This document shows positions 8,584 through 17,064 of a stretch of 64,000 nucleotides of DNA, piece after piece. A program made the translations under genes and the position numbers. How positions within the stretch are numbered: the stretch's first letter is position 1; every line of letters begins with the position of its first letter. The stretch lies in NCBI RefSeq assembly GCF_018413645.1, contig NZ_JAHCDA010000002.1, positions 558,001 through 622,000 of the forward strand, written 5' to 3'. The DNA comes from Roseococcus pinisoli. Lineage in GTDB: Bacteria > Pseudomonadota > Alphaproteobacteria > Acetobacterales > Acetobacteraceae. The notes under the pieces are model-generated. The model saw only the letters and a list, made by a program, of their open reading frames with translations, searched no databases and was not told where the DNA came from.

Positions 8584-9108
8584 TCAGACTTTCTCGGCCA
8601 CCTTGATCGCGACCTTGCAGCCGGCCTTGATCACGGCGGAAAGCAACCGGTAGGCGGGCGTCAGCTCGGCCTCGTTTTCGATCCCGATGTCACGATGCTC
8701 CAGCTCCTCGGCACGGAAGCGGGCGATGTCGGCCTTGAGGGCCTTCTCGTCGTCGCCGAGGGTGGCTTCCTGCTCCTGGTAATGCTCGTCGATCGCCTCC
8801 TCCACCGCGACGGTGCAGGCCATGGCGGCGCGATATCCCATCGCGGCCGTGGCAGCGCCGAGCGCGAAGCCGGCGACGTGCCAGAGAGGCAGCAGCGCCG
8901 TGGGCCGCACGCGGCGTTCGGCGATCAGGCGGGAGAAAGCATCGAGATGGACCTGCTCCTGTTCCTGCATGTGCTCGATGATCGGCCCGTGCCGGGTGCC
9001 ACGCAGCACGGCGAGCTGGCCCTGATAGATCCGCTTGGCGCCGTATTCGCCGGCGTGATCCACCCGGATCACCTCTTCGAGGTAGCGACGTGGCGTGGGC
9101 CGGGTCAT
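8584..9108 (-). CDS. coq7: 5-demethoxyubiquinone hydroxylase Coq7
   Basis: A 174-residue di-iron carboxylate protein of ubiquinone biosynthesis that hydroxylates demethoxyubiquinone at the membrane. The diagnostic motifs are IRVDHAGEYGAKRIY near the N-terminus, EQEQVHLDAF (ExxH), TVAVEEAIDEHY and RAEELEHRDIG (second ExxH). Its ATG overlaps the dsbB stop codon by 4 bases, so it is probably co-transcribed with dsbB. Confidence 0.95.
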   Translation of the reverse strand: MTRPTPRRYLEEVIRVDHAGEYGAKRIYQGQLAVLRGTRHGPIIEHMQEQEQVHLDAFSRLIAERRVRPTALLPLWHVAGFALGAATAAMGYRAAMACTVAVEEAIDEHYQEQEATLGDDEKALKADIARFRAEELEHRDIGIENEAELTPAYRLLSAVIKAGCKVAIKVAEKV

Positions 9109-9575
9109 GCGCGGGACTCCTTGCGGGCGAAGCTCCAGGCCAGCAGCGCGACCACGAGCCCGTAGATGGCGTTCATGCCGGCCATGGAGATCGGAAGGCC
9201 GGGGATCAGATGGACTGGAAGGTCACAGGGCTTGGACGGCGTGGGCGACAGCGACCGCATCAGATCATCGACCGACGCGCCCCCCTGCGAGCTCGGCGCC
9301 TGGCATCCCGCCAGCGGCGAGGGCCACCAGCTCCACTCCACCCCAAGATGGAACAGCGCCACCGCCACCGAGGCCAGGGCGGCGAGGCCGGCCAGGCGCA
9401 GCATGGTGCGGCGCGCGACGAAGAGGGAAAGGGCGGCAAGACCCGCCGCGACCCAATAGGGCCAGCGCTGCCACAGGCAGAGCTCGCAGGGGGCGAGGCC
9501 GAACCATCCCTCCGATCCCCTGGCAAAGAGCGGGGCTGCCAGGGACAGCACCAGGATCAGGAGGGAGCCTTGCAT
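9105..9575 (-). CDS. dsbB: Disulfide bond formation protein DsbB
   Basis: A 156-residue polytopic inner-membrane protein that reoxidises DsbA using quinone. It has four membrane segments. The first periplasmic loop carries the CxxC pair C30/C33 (LAPCELCLWQRWPY) and the second carries C91 and C117. I chose the ATG at 9575; a longer in-frame extension to 9974 crosses the small-RNA gene and is not protein-like. It is followed directly by coq7, the quinone-biosynthesis partner. Confidence 0.9.
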   Translation of the reverse strand: MQGSLLILVLSLAAPLFARGSEGWFGLAPCELCLWQRWPYWVAAGLAALSLFVARRTMLRLAGLAALASVAVALFHLGVEWSWWPSPLAGCQAPSSQGGASVDDLMRSLSPTPSKPCDLPVHLIPGLPISMAGMNAIYGLVVALLAWSFARKESRA

Positions 9576-9757
9576 ATCGCTTTGTCCCGCGTTGCATGAT
9601 CTTTCGCAACTGGCCCCGACCAATGGAAGATCAATGCCGGGATGCGCAGAAGGCCAGCCATGCGTGGGTACGGCCCGAGGCCAGGGCTCCCGCGAAGTAG
9701 CGAGGCCAGGATTCGTCGCCTGATACCGCCGCTGAACTTCCGATCCGGCGTTCGGAC

Positions 9758-9788
9758 AAAAAAAATGGCGACCCATTGCTGGGCCGCC
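9758..9788 (-). terminator. Rho-independent terminator of the small RNA
   Basis: The arms 9788-9780 and 9775-9767 form nine pairs with one G-U and a GCAA loop. Eight T residues (9765-9758 on the minus strand) follow. This is the strongest intrinsic terminator in the window, and no protein gene lies directly upstream of it on that strand. Confidence 0.85.
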
Positions 9789-9845
9789 AAGTTTAGGGAG
9801 GAAACGTCCAAGAAAGCAGGCAAGAACCGTAGTTCCTGCCGCCGA
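9758..9845 (-). ncRNA. Predicted trans-acting small RNA with anti-Shine-Dalgarno linker
   Basis: On the minus strand TTGCAT (-35) and TATATG (-10) are 17 bases apart, placing the start near 9845-9843. The transcript would be ~86 nt. Stem 1 is GGCAGGAAC-UACG-GUUCUUGCC (9840-9819): nine pairs including one G-U, closed by a cUACGg tetraloop. A single-stranded linker contains CCUCCC (complementary to Shine-Dalgarno sequences) around 9801-9796. Stem 2 is GGCGGCCCA-GCAA-UGGGUCGCC with a GNRA loop, followed by A and eight U. This is the layout of alphaproteobacterial antisense-type sRNAs, although I cannot assign a named family. 4.5S and 6S signatures are absent. Confidence 0.72.
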
Positions 9846-9850
9846 AGAGA

Positions 9851-9879
9851 CATATAGGCCCAAGGTCGCACGCATGCAA
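9851..9879 (-). promoter_or_regulatory. Sigma-70 type promoter of the small RNA
   Basis: The -35 hexamer TTGCAT (9879-9874) and the -10 hexamer TATATG (9856-9851) are separated by 17 bases on the minus strand. An inverted repeat TGCAA-N8-TTGCA (9875-9892) overlaps the -35 box. Confidence 0.6.
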
Positions 9880-9962
9880 GCGATATTTTGCATTGCAGCA
9901 TTCCTGGGATGCAGAGCTCGCGACCAGCCCCGCGTTGGCACGCCGCTTGCGATGGTCTTGCC

Positions 9963-10679
9963 ATGTCCTGCCACCCTGCCTTCGCCCTCCTTCTTTGGCT
10001 GGCCTTCACGAGCCTATGGCCCGTCCCGGCCAAGGCACAGGCTCCCGATCCCATAGCGCAATGCCGCGCCGCGATCGCGCTCGCCGAAAGGGAAGCGCAG
10101 ATCCCCGCTGGCCTCCTGCAGGCTATCGCCCGGGTGGAATCAGGACGGCGCCATCCGGAATCCGGTCTCTTCGGCCCTTGGCCCTGGACGTTGAACGCCG
10201 AGGGGCGCGGGCAATTCTTCCCTACCCGGGAGGCAGCGATTGCCGCGGTGCGGGACATGCAGAACCGGGGCGTCCGCATCATCGACGTGGGCTGCATGCA
10301 GGTGAACCTCCATCATCACCCCCGCGCCTTCGCCAGCCTCGAGGAGGCTTTCGACCCCGGCGCGAATGCCCGCTACGCGGCCCGCTTTCTCACCGAGCTT
10401 CAATCCAGCCGTGGAGACTGGATGGTCGCGGCGGGCCACTACCATTCCCAGACGCCGGAACTCGCCCAGGCCTATCGCGCGCGGGTTCAGGCCGCCTGGC
10501 CGGCCGAGCAGGCCCGGGCGCTCGCCGCAGGGCCGCCGTTGCTCTCCAATGGGGCGGAGCGTGCCCCGACACTGATGGCATCAAGCCGCGGCCGGGGCCT
10601 CGAAGCCTATCGTGCGGCCCCCATCCCCATCACAGGGCGCCGCCTGGCGATGGTGCCGGCGAGCCTGACCCGGCGCTAG
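9963..10679 (+). CDS. Lytic transglycosylase (SLT domain), secreted
   Basis: A 238-residue protein with a signal peptide (residues 1-25, ending AKAQA). The SLT/lysozyme-like domain carries the catalytic glutamate E59 in IARVESGRR. VGCMQVNLHHHP and AARFLTELQ follow, ending with the GDWMVAAGHYHSQT motif. Family knowledge: it cleaves peptidoglycan glycan strands to make 1,6-anhydromuropeptides. ATG 9963 was chosen because it immediately precedes the signal peptide. The stop codon overlaps the convergent flavoprotein stop by 4 bases. Confidence 0.88.
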   Translation: MSCHPAFALLLWLAFTSLWPVPAKAQAPDPIAQCRAAIALAEREAQIPAGLLQAIARVESGRRHPESGLFGPWPWTLNAEGRGQFFPTREAAIAAVRDMQNRGVRIIDVGCMQVNLHHHPRAFASLEEAFDPGANARYAARFLTELQSSRGDWMVAAGHYHSQTPELAQAYRARVQAAWPAEQARALAAGPPLLSNGAERAPTLMASSRGRGLEAYRAAPIPITGRRLAMVPASLTRR

Positions 10680-11866
10680 CTGCGGGTCGCGATCCATTCC
10701 AGCAGGCCCTTCGCGGCGGCCACGCCCGTCGAGAAGCAGGCCTGGAGGAGATAGCCGCCGGTCGGCGCCTCCCAGTCCAGCATCTCGCCCGCGGCGAAGA
10801 CGCCGTGCCGGTCGCGCAGCATGAAGCGGTCATCGACGGCATCGAAGCGAAGGCCGCCGGCGGAGGAGATGGCACGATCCAGGCCCTGCGCCGCCGTCAC
10901 GCGGAGCGGCAGCGACTTCATCAGCCGCTCCGCCGGCGTCGTATCGCCGCCATGGCGCGCCTCCTGGACGAGGCCGATCGCCACCGGCGACAGCCCGGCC
11001 CGGCGCAGCTGATTGGTGAGGGACAGGCCCCGGCCGCCCATCTTCCCGAGCAGCGTGCCGGCATCCAGGTCCGGCCGGAGGTCCAGGCGCAGCGTGGCCT
11101 CCCCGTCCTGGGCGAGGGCCTCGCGAAGGGGCGACGCCAGCGCATAGACCGCGCCGCCCTCGAGGCCCGCGGCGGTCACCATGGCCTCCCCCCTCACCCG
11201 CTGCCCCTGGAATTCGAGGGCGATGCGCTTGAGCGGCTGCCCCGCGAAGCGCTCGCGGAAATGCTCCGACCAAGCGAGGCGGAAGCCCATATTGGCGGGC
11301 CGCAGCGGCGCCACACCCTCCAGCAGCGGGGCCCAGGCGCCATCCGATCCCAGACGCGGCCAGGAGGCTCCGCCGAGACCCAGGATCGTGGCCGCGGCCT
11401 CGAAGCGGACCGCGCCTTCCGGCGCCTCGAAGCGAAGGGCCGCGCCGTCCCAGCCCGTCCAGCGATGCCGGGCCTTCAGGGTGACCCCCAGCCCTTGCAG
11501 ACGCCCCAGCCAGGCCCGCAGCAGGGGCGAAGCCTTCATCGTCCGGGGGAAGACGCGACCGCTGCTGCCGACGAAGGTCTCCTGCCCCAGCCCCTCGCAC
11601 CAGGCGATCAGCGCCTCGGGCGGAAAGGCGCGGATCGCTGGCTCCAGGGCGGCGCGCGCGGACCCGTAGCGGCCGAGCAGCGCCTCCAACGGCTCCGAAT
11701 GCGTGAGGTTCAGGCCGCCGCGCCCGGCGATGAGCAGCTTGCGGGCCGGCGACGGCATGTGGTCGAAGACCGTGACGCGGTGCCCGGCCTGGACCAGGGT
11801 CTCCGCGGCGATAAGTCCGGCCGGCCCGGCCCCGATGACGGCGATTTCTTGCATGGGCGCCTTCAT
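10676..11866 (-). CDS. NAD(P)/FAD-dependent oxidoreductase (HI0933/TIGR03862-like flavoprotein)
   Basis: A 396-residue flavoprotein. The N-terminal Rossmann motif IAVIGAGPAGLIAAETL binds FAD. ARKLLIAGRGGLNLTHSE is the hallmark of the HI0933/YhiN family. The C-terminus contains GVFAAGEMLDWEAPTGGYLLQACFSTG, the second FAD contact. The substrate of the family is unknown. Either ATG 11866 or the ATG four codons on may start translation. It is convergent with the transglycosylase gene, with both stops sharing the tetranucleotide CTAG. Confidence 0.88.
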   Translation of the reverse strand: MKAPMQEIAVIGAGPAGLIAAETLVQAGHRVTVFDHMPSPARKLLIAGRGGLNLTHSEPLEALLGRYGSARAALEPAIRAFPPEALIAWCEGLGQETFVGSSGRVFPRTMKASPLLRAWLGRLQGLGVTLKARHRWTGWDGAALRFEAPEGAVRFEAAATILGLGGASWPRLGSDGAWAPLLEGVAPLRPANMGFRLAWSEHFRERFAGQPLKRIALEFQGQRVRGEAMVTAAGLEGGAVYALASPLREALAQDGEATLRLDLRPDLDAGTLLGKMGGRGLSLTNQLRRAGLSPVAIGLVQEARHGGDTTPAERLMKSLPLRVTAAQGLDRAISSAGGLRFDAVDDRFMLRDRHGVFAAGEMLDWEAPTGGYLLQACFSTGVAAAKGLLEWIATRS

Positions 11867-11899
11867 AGAGCGCCATCAGGCTTGGCGGTACCAGCGCGG

Positions 11900-13507
11900 T
11901 CAGCGCGCGGCCTGAAAGCCCCGGCCTGGCACGGCAGCCAGCAGCGACCGCGTATAGGGATGCTCGGGCGCCTCGAAGACGCGGCCGATGGGCCCGCTCT
12001 CCACCACCTCGCCCTCCTTCATCACGGCCACGAGGTCGCAGACCTGCACGGCCACGCGCAGATCGTGGGTGATGAGGACGATGGATAGGCCGAGCCGTTC
12101 CCGGAGCTCGGCCAGCAGCCGCAGCACCTGGGCCTGCACGGAGACGTCCAGCGCCGATACCGGCTCGTCCGCCACCAGCACCTCCGGCTCGAGCGCCAGG
12201 GCCCGGGCGATGCCGATGCGCTGCCGCTGGCCGCCGGAGAATTCATGCGGGTAGCGATCCGTGGCGGCGGGATCGAGACCGACCAGCGCGAAGAGCTCCT
12301 TCGCCCGGGCCAGGGCCGTGTTGCGCGGCGTGCCGTGGATGATCGGGCCCTGGGCCACCAGCTCGCCCACGCGGCGGCGCGGATTGAGCGAGGCATAGGG
12401 GTCCTGGAAGACCATCTGCATCCGCTTCGCGCTCGCCCGGTGCTGGGAGGGCGACTGGGTGGCGAGGTCGGTGCCGTCCAGGCGGATCGCGCCGGCATCG
12501 GGCTTGATCAGCCGCATGATGCAGCGGGCCAGCGTGGATTTTCCCGAGCCGGACTCGCCCACGATGCCGAGCGTGCCGCCGCGTGGCAGCGCCAGCGAGA
12601 CGTCCCGCACGGCGCGAGTCACGCGCTTGTTGCGGCCGAGGAAGCCGCCGGTGCGATAGGTTTTGCTGACGCCTTCCAGCTTCAGGATGGCCTCGTCCGA
12701 GAACGGCCGGGGCGGCGGCGCGGCGAGCGGCGGCACGGCGGCGATCAGTGCCTTGGTATAGGGATGCTGCGGCGCGTTCAGCACCGCAGCCGCCTCGCCC
12801 TGCTCGACGACGACGCCGTGCTGCATGACGGCGACCCGGTCGGCGATCTCGGCCACCACGCCGAAGTCATGGGTGATGAAGAGCACGCCCGTGCCCAGCC
12901 GCCGCTGCAGGTCGCGGATGAGGGAGAGGATCTGCGCCTGGGTGGTGACGTCCAGCGCCGTGGTGGGCTCGTCGGCGATGAGCACGCGCGGGCTCAGGGC
13001 CAGGGCCATGGCGATCATGGCGCGCTGCCGCTGGCCGCCCGAGAGCTCGTGCGGATAGGCGCGCATCGCGAGCTTCGGGTCCGGGATGCGAACCTCCTCA
13101 AGCAAGGCAAGGGTGCGCGCCCTGATCTGATCGGCGGAGAGATCCGTGTGGATCGAGAACATCTCGCCGATCTGGTCGCCGACGGGGCGCAGCGGGTTCA
13201 GCGCCGTCATCGGCTCCTGGAAGATCATGGCGATGCCGGCGCCGCGGATGGCGCGCATCTCGACCTCGGTCGCCGTCGCCAGGTCCTTTCCCTCGAAGAG
13301 GATGCGGCCCGCCGTGATCCCGACCCGCGGCGGGAGAAGGCGCATGACGGCGCTGGCCGTCATGGACTTGCCCGACCCGGATTCGCCCACAACGCAGAGA
13401 ATTTCTCCCGCGCGCAGCTCCAGCGTCACGGCGTCGAGCGCATGGGGCCGGTCGGCACCCGGCGGCAGGGCGACGGTCACGCCCTCGATGGAGAGGATCG
13501 CGCTCAT
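11900..13507 (-). CDS. Oligopeptide ABC transporter, fused double ATP-binding protein (DppD-DppF type)
   Basis: A 535-residue cytoplasmic protein with two complete ABC domains in one chain. The first has Walker [17 protein letters not shown] and ADEPTTALD. The second, after ~residue 275, has [17 protein letters not shown] and ADEPVSALD. Each half ends in the oppD/F C-terminal pattern ([26 protein letters not shown]). It powers the two permeases encoded just upstream. ATG 13507 was chosen for its 4-base overlap with the permease gene and its typical SIEGVTV start; an extension to 13615 lies inside the permease gene. Confidence 0.94.
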   Translation of the reverse strand: MSAILSIEGVTVALPPGADRPHALDAVTLELRAGEILCVVGESGSGKSMTASAVMRLLPPRVGITAGRILFEGKDLATATEVEMRAIRGAGIAMIFQEPMTALNPLRPVGDQIGEMFSIHTDLSADQIRARTLALLEEVRIPDPKLAMRAYPHELSGGQRQRAMIAMALALSPRVLIADEPTTALDVTTQAQILSLIRDLQRRLGTGVLFITHDFGVVAEIADRVAVMQHGVVVEQGEAAAVLNAPQHPYTKALIAAVPPLAAPPPRPFSDEAILKLEGVSKTYRTGGFLGRNKRVTRAVRDVSLALPRGGTLGIVGESGSGKSTLARCIMRLIKPDAGAIRLDGTDLATQSPSQHRASAKRMQMVFQDPYASLNPRRRVGELVAQGPIIHGTPRNTALARAKELFALVGLDPAATDRYPHEFSGGQRQRIGIARALALEPEVLVADEPVSALDVSVQAQVLRLLAELRERLGLSIVLITHDLRVAVQVCDLVAVMKEGEVVESGPIGRVFEAPEHPYTRSLLAAVPGRGFQAAR

Positions 13508-14334
13508 CGGCCGCGCAGCCTCGGGTTCAGGGCGTCGTTGAGCCCCTGCCCCACCAGCGATACCGCCAGCACCGTCACCAGGATCGCGACGCCCGGAATG
13601 GCCGAGACGTACCATTGCACCCGCAGCACATCGCGTCCGAGGCCGATGAGGTTGCCCCAGGAGGAGACGTTGGGGTCCGAGAGACGCAGGAAAGCCAGCG
13701 CGCTCTCCAACAGGATCGCGACGGCCATCACCACGCTGGCATAGACGATCACCGGCGGCAGGGCGTTGGGCAGGATTTCCCGGAAGATGATCTGGGCATC
13801 GCGCATGCCCAGCGTCCGGCAGGCCTCGACGAATTCACGCGAGCGCAGCGAGAGGAACTCCGCCCGCGTCAGCCGCGCCGGCGCGGGCCAGGAGACGAGG
13901 CCGATGGCCACCACCACCGTCGAGATCTCCGAGCCGAAGACCGAGACGAGGACCAGCAGGAGAAGAAAGTTCGGCAGCGTCTGGAAGGCCTCGGTCACGC
14001 GCATCAGCACATCGTCCACGATCCCGCCGTAGAAGCCGGCCACCGCGCCGATGACGATGCCGATGGCCACGGCGATGGACGTCGCCACCAGCCCGATCAG
14101 CAGCGCCACGCGGGCGCCATGGAAGATCTGCGCCGCGATGTCCCGGCCGGAATTGTCGGTGCCGAGCCAGAAGCGCGCATTGGCGCCCGGCCATTGCAGC
14201 GGCCGTCCGGCCAGCGCCAGGGGATCGCGCGGGAAGAGCCAGTCGGCCGACACCGCCATGCCGATCACGAGCAGCAGCAGCAACAGGCCGACCACCGCGG
14301 CGGGGCTGCGGGCATAGTCGCGCAGGAACCTCAC
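13504..14334 (-). CDS. Oligopeptide ABC transporter permease (DppC type)
   Basis: A 276-residue inner-membrane permease. It has the N-terminal OppC segment, the motif WLGTDNSGRDIAAQIFHGAR and five further membrane helices. The EAA loop is EFVEACRTLGMRDAQIIFREILPNALP. It pairs with the DppB-type permease encoded upstream with a 4-base overlap. The binding protein at 15388-16992 should deliver the substrate, probably peptides or another family-5 ligand. Confidence 0.94.
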   Translation of the reverse strand: MRFLRDYARSPAAVVGLLLLLLVIGMAVSADWLFPRDPLALAGRPLQWPGANARFWLGTDNSGRDIAAQIFHGARVALLIGLVATSIAVAIGIVIGAVAGFYGGIVDDVLMRVTEAFQTLPNFLLLLVLVSVFGSEISTVVVAIGLVSWPAPARLTRAEFLSLRSREFVEACRTLGMRDAQIIFREILPNALPPVIVYASVVMAVAILLESALAFLRLSDPNVSSWGNLIGLGRDVLRVQWYVSAIPGVAILVTVLAVSLVGQGLNDALNPRLRGR

Positions 14335-15311
14335 CCGCCCGTCTCCTTCCCGATCCGGGGATCGAGCCGCGCATAGAGGAGGTCAACGCAGAAATTCACG
14401 AAGATCACCAGCAGGGCCGAGATGAAAACGATGCCCAGCAAGGTGTTCAGGTCGCGCTGCACCACCGCCTCATAGGCGAGCCGCCCCAGCCCGGGCAGCG
14501 AGAAGACGCTTTCCACCACCACCGAGCCGCCGAGCATGGTGCCCGCCTGCAGGCCGATCAGCGTCACCATGGGCAGCATGGCATTGCGCAGCACGTGGCG
14601 GGTAATGACGCGCGTCTCGTCCAGCCCCTTGGCGCGCGCGGTCCGCACGAAGTCGAGCGTCAGCACCTCCAGCATGGAGGCGCGCATGATGCGCAGATAG
14701 ATGGCCAGGAAGATCAGCCCCAGCGTCAGCGTCGGCAGCACGAAATGCGCCGCGATGTCGAGCACGCGATGGATCCCCGTGAAGCCCTCGCCGATGCTCT
14801 CCATGCCGCCGGCCGGCAGCCATTGCAGGTGCACGGAGAAGAGCACGATCGCCATCAGCCCGAACCAGAAGGACGGCGTGGCATAGAAGACCAGGCCGAG
14901 CGTCGAGATCACGCTGTCCGGCCAGCGATTCACGTTGCGGGCCGCGATCACGCCGAAAAGCAGGCCGAAGAAGAAAGCGAAGGAGAGCGAGGCCGTCATG
15001 AGGAACAGCGTTGCCGGCAGGCGCTCCAGGATCACGGTCGCGACGGGCTTGCCGTAGATCGCGGAGAAGCCGAGGTCGAGCTGCACCAGCCGCCAGAGGT
15101 AGTTCAGCAGCCGTGCCGGCACCGAGAGGTCGAGCCCGTAGAAGGCCCGCAGCTCGGCCATCAGCTGGGCGTCGCCGCCGCCGCCCATCTGCGCCATCAG
15201 CGCGTCCACGGTATCGCCGGGCGCGAGCTGCAGCAGCAGGAACATGCCGACCAGGATGATCAGCAGGGACGGGATGGAGGCGGCCAGTCTGCGGCCGGCC
15301 AAGGCAAGCAT
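14331..15311 (-). CDS. Oligopeptide ABC transporter permease (DppB type)
   Basis: A 326-residue inner-membrane permease with six predicted helices and the OppB/DppB layout. The EAA loop is FVRTARAKGLDETRVITRHVLRNAMLPMVT. GGSVVVESVFSLPGLGRLAYEAV is the usual C-terminal signature. It lies 76 bases downstream of the binding-protein gene, with two hairpins in the gap. Its stop overlaps the DppC-type start by 4 bases. Confidence 0.94.
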   Translation of the reverse strand: MLALAGRRLAASIPSLLIILVGMFLLLQLAPGDTVDALMAQMGGGGDAQLMAELRAFYGLDLSVPARLLNYLWRLVQLDLGFSAIYGKPVATVILERLPATLFLMTASLSFAFFFGLLFGVIAARNVNRWPDSVISTLGLVFYATPSFWFGLMAIVLFSVHLQWLPAGGMESIGEGFTGIHRVLDIAAHFVLPTLTLGLIFLAIYLRIMRASMLEVLTLDFVRTARAKGLDETRVITRHVLRNAMLPMVTLIGLQAGTMLGGSVVVESVFSLPGLGRLAYEAVVQRDLNTLLGIVFISALLVIFVNFCVDLLYARLDPRIGKETGG

Positions 15312-15324
15312 CAGCTTGGGTTCC

Positions 15325-15343
15325 GAGGGGGCTTTGCCCCCTC
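15325..15343. terminator. Hairpin between binding-protein and permease genes
   Basis: GAGGGGGC-TTT-GCCCCCTC is a perfect 8-bp stem in the gap between the binding-protein gene and the permeases. It probably attenuates read-through or stabilises the upstream message, a common way to give excess binding protein. Confidence 0.5.
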
Positions 15344-15354
15344 AAGCTCTCCCA

Positions 15355-15375
15355 GCAAGAACCTCAGGTTCTTGC
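15355..15375. repeat. Second inverted repeat in the same gap
   Basis: GCAAGAACCT-C-AGGTTCTTGC is a perfect 10-bp inverted repeat with a single-base centre, 12 bases from the first hairpin. It may be part of the same attenuator. It resembles stem 1 of the small RNA (AAGAACC/GGTTCTT), which may be coincidence. Confidence 0.5.
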
Positions 15376-15387
15376 CTCTCCGGTCAC

Positions 15388-16992
15388 TCACGGCGCGATC
15401 CAGAGGTCGTGCCAGCTGGACGAGCCCCAGCGCGGCATGTTCGCGTAGTTGCGCAGCCGCCGGTTGAAGGCGCTGAGGAAGAGCTGCTCCACCGGATTCC
15501 ACATCAAGAGCTCGCCATTCCCGCGCCGGACGAAATCGGCATAGAGGGCCTTGCGCTTGTCGTGATCGAGCTCGGTCGCGGCCGCGTCGATGATGCCGTC
15601 GATCACCGTGTCGGAAAAGCCGAACTGGTTCGTCCAGGGGGCGCCGCGCGGCGAGCCGGTGCGGTACCAGACCGTGGTCGAGACCGCCGGGTCGTTGCGA
15701 TACTGGTGCCAGCCGGTCGCCAGGTCGAAGTTCCAGTCGTTGTAGACCGTCCGCAGGAAGCCGGCGGCATCGAGCCGCACGATCTCCACGCGCACGCCCA
15801 CCTCCTGCAGCGACTGCTGGATGAAGGTGGAGAAGAGCGCGATGTCCTCGCCCCAGGGTGCCGGTGTCAGGCGCAGATTGAAGCGCACGCCGCCCGCCCC
15901 GCGCCGATGCCCCGCCTCGTCGAGCAGGCGCATCGCGAGCGCCTTGTCGTAGGGGTACTGGGGCATGGGCCCGGACGGGTAGAAGTCCGTCGAGACAGTC
16001 GGGATCGGCCCTGTCCCCGGCTTGGCGTAGTCGGTGTTGAGGAAATTCTCGATGAAGAAGGGAATGTTGATAGCGTGCGCCAGCGCCTTGCGCACGCGGA
16101 TATCGGCCAGCAGCGGGTTGCGGAAGTTGAACTCCAGCGTGTTGGTGCGCGGATTGCCCTCATTGCCGCGCGTCGTCACCTCGAAGCGCGGGTCGCGGCC
16201 AAGCCGCGCGAGGTCCGACAGCGCCAGCGCCGAGAAGGGGCTAAAGAGGATCTGCCCCGCCTCCATCTGCGCCGCCGCCGCCGAGCGGTCGTTGATCACG
16301 CGCCACACCACGCGGTCCAGATAGGGAAGGTTGTTGCGCCAGTAGTTGGGGTTGCGCTCGGCGATGATGAACTGCCCGCGCTCGTACTGGACGAACTTGA
16401 AGGGGCCGGTGCCGATCGGCGCGGTATTCGCCGGATTCTGGCGGATATCCGTGCCCTCATAGATATGCCGGGGCGAGACGTAGCCGAGGTCCGGCAGCGC
16501 GCGCAGCAGCAGGCCGAGGGGCATGGGCCGCGAGTAGCGGAACACCGCCGTATGGGCGTCCGGCGTGTCGACGGCCTCGAGGAAGAGCTGAACGGCGGTG
16601 CCGTAGTTCAGGATCTTCTTCCACATCTCCATCGCGGTGAACTGCACGTCCGCCGAGGTGAAGGGCTTGCCGTCATGCCAGGTGACGCCCTGGCGCAGCC
16701 GGAAGGTGATGGCGAGGCCATCCGGCGAGGATTCCCAGGATTCGGCCAGGCAGGCAGTGGGTTGCCCGTTGGCGTCGAGATCGACCAGCGGCTCCTGGAT
16801 CTTGCCGCCGACGATATAGACGCCGGTGGAGGCCTGCAGGCTCGGGTTCAGGATGCGCTGCTCGGTGGCGAAATGCACCGTCATGACGCCGCCGCGGCGC
16901 GGAGTTTCCTGGGCCAGGGCCTGTTCGGGCGCGTTGACGCTGGCCGCGATCGCGGCGGAGGTCATCAACGCGGCGCGGCGGGAGAAATCCAT
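15388..16992 (-). CDS. Oligopeptide ABC transporter substrate-binding protein (family 5)
   Basis: A 534-residue periplasmic receptor of SBP family 5 (DppA/OppA type). The N-terminus MDFSRRAALMTSAAIAAS is a Tat-like signal peptide ending AQA. Family motifs are LAESWESSPDGLAITFRLRQGVTWHDGKPFTSADV, GTGPFKFVQYERGQ and VRKALAHAINIPFF. AGGAG lies upstream of the ATG. It is followed by the permease and ATPase genes of the same system and preceded by a VOC protein, so the ligand may be a small metabolite rather than a peptide. Confidence 0.93.
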   Translation of the reverse strand: MDFSRRAALMTSAAIAASVNAPEQALAQETPRRGGVMTVHFATEQRILNPSLQASTGVYIVGGKIQEPLVDLDANGQPTACLAESWESSPDGLAITFRLRQGVTWHDGKPFTSADVQFTAMEMWKKILNYGTAVQLFLEAVDTPDAHTAVFRYSRPMPLGLLLRALPDLGYVSPRHIYEGTDIRQNPANTAPIGTGPFKFVQYERGQFIIAERNPNYWRNNLPYLDRVVWRVINDRSAAAAQMEAGQILFSPFSALALSDLARLGRDPRFEVTTRGNEGNPRTNTLEFNFRNPLLADIRVRKALAHAINIPFFIENFLNTDYAKPGTGPIPTVSTDFYPSGPMPQYPYDKALAMRLLDEAGHRRGAGGVRFNLRLTPAPWGEDIALFSTFIQQSLQEVGVRVEIVRLDAAGFLRTVYNDWNFDLATGWHQYRNDPAVSTTVWYRTGSPRGAPWTNQFGFSDTVIDGIIDAAATELDHDKRKALYADFVRRGNGELLMWNPVEQLFLSAFNRRLRNYANMPRWGSSSWHDLWIAP

Positions 16993-17064
16993 GCCAGGCT
17001 CCTGATTTAATGCGACGCAGCATGGCGGCCGCGAACGGCCGCGGTCAATCTTGCTCTTCAGGCC

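Larger units (their letters stand above)
9576..9962. other. Intergenic region holding a small RNA gene
   Basis: These 387 bases separate dsbB from the divergent transglycosylase gene. The central part (9758-9845) is a predicted minus-strand small RNA with its own promoter. TGCAA-N8-TTGCA (9875-9892) is a perfect dyad that overlaps the small RNA's -35 element and may be an operator. The remainder, about 9576-9757 and 9893-9962, shows nothing specific. Confidence 0.6.

Noticed and set aside
7468-9165. A 565-codon plus-strand frame over kdsD and coq7
   Set aside because: Both minus-strand genes are well-known families with intact motifs; the plus frame is a shadow.
9758-9845. 4.5S SRP RNA or 6S RNA as an identity for the small RNA
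   Set aside because: The conserved SRP motif (GGAAGGAAGCAGC type) and the long 6S bulged hairpin are absent, and the transcript is too short for 6S.
9893-12088. A 731-codon plus-strand frame across the transglycosylase and flavoprotein genes
   Set aside because: It overlaps two genes with recognisable catalytic motifs in other frames, and its product is Arg/Ala/Gly-rich without domains.
17005-17045. GC-rich palindromes (GCGGCCGC type) between the VOC and binding-protein genes
   Set aside because: Short self-complementary GC words are expected by chance at this base composition, and no consistent stem-loop-tail pattern is seen.
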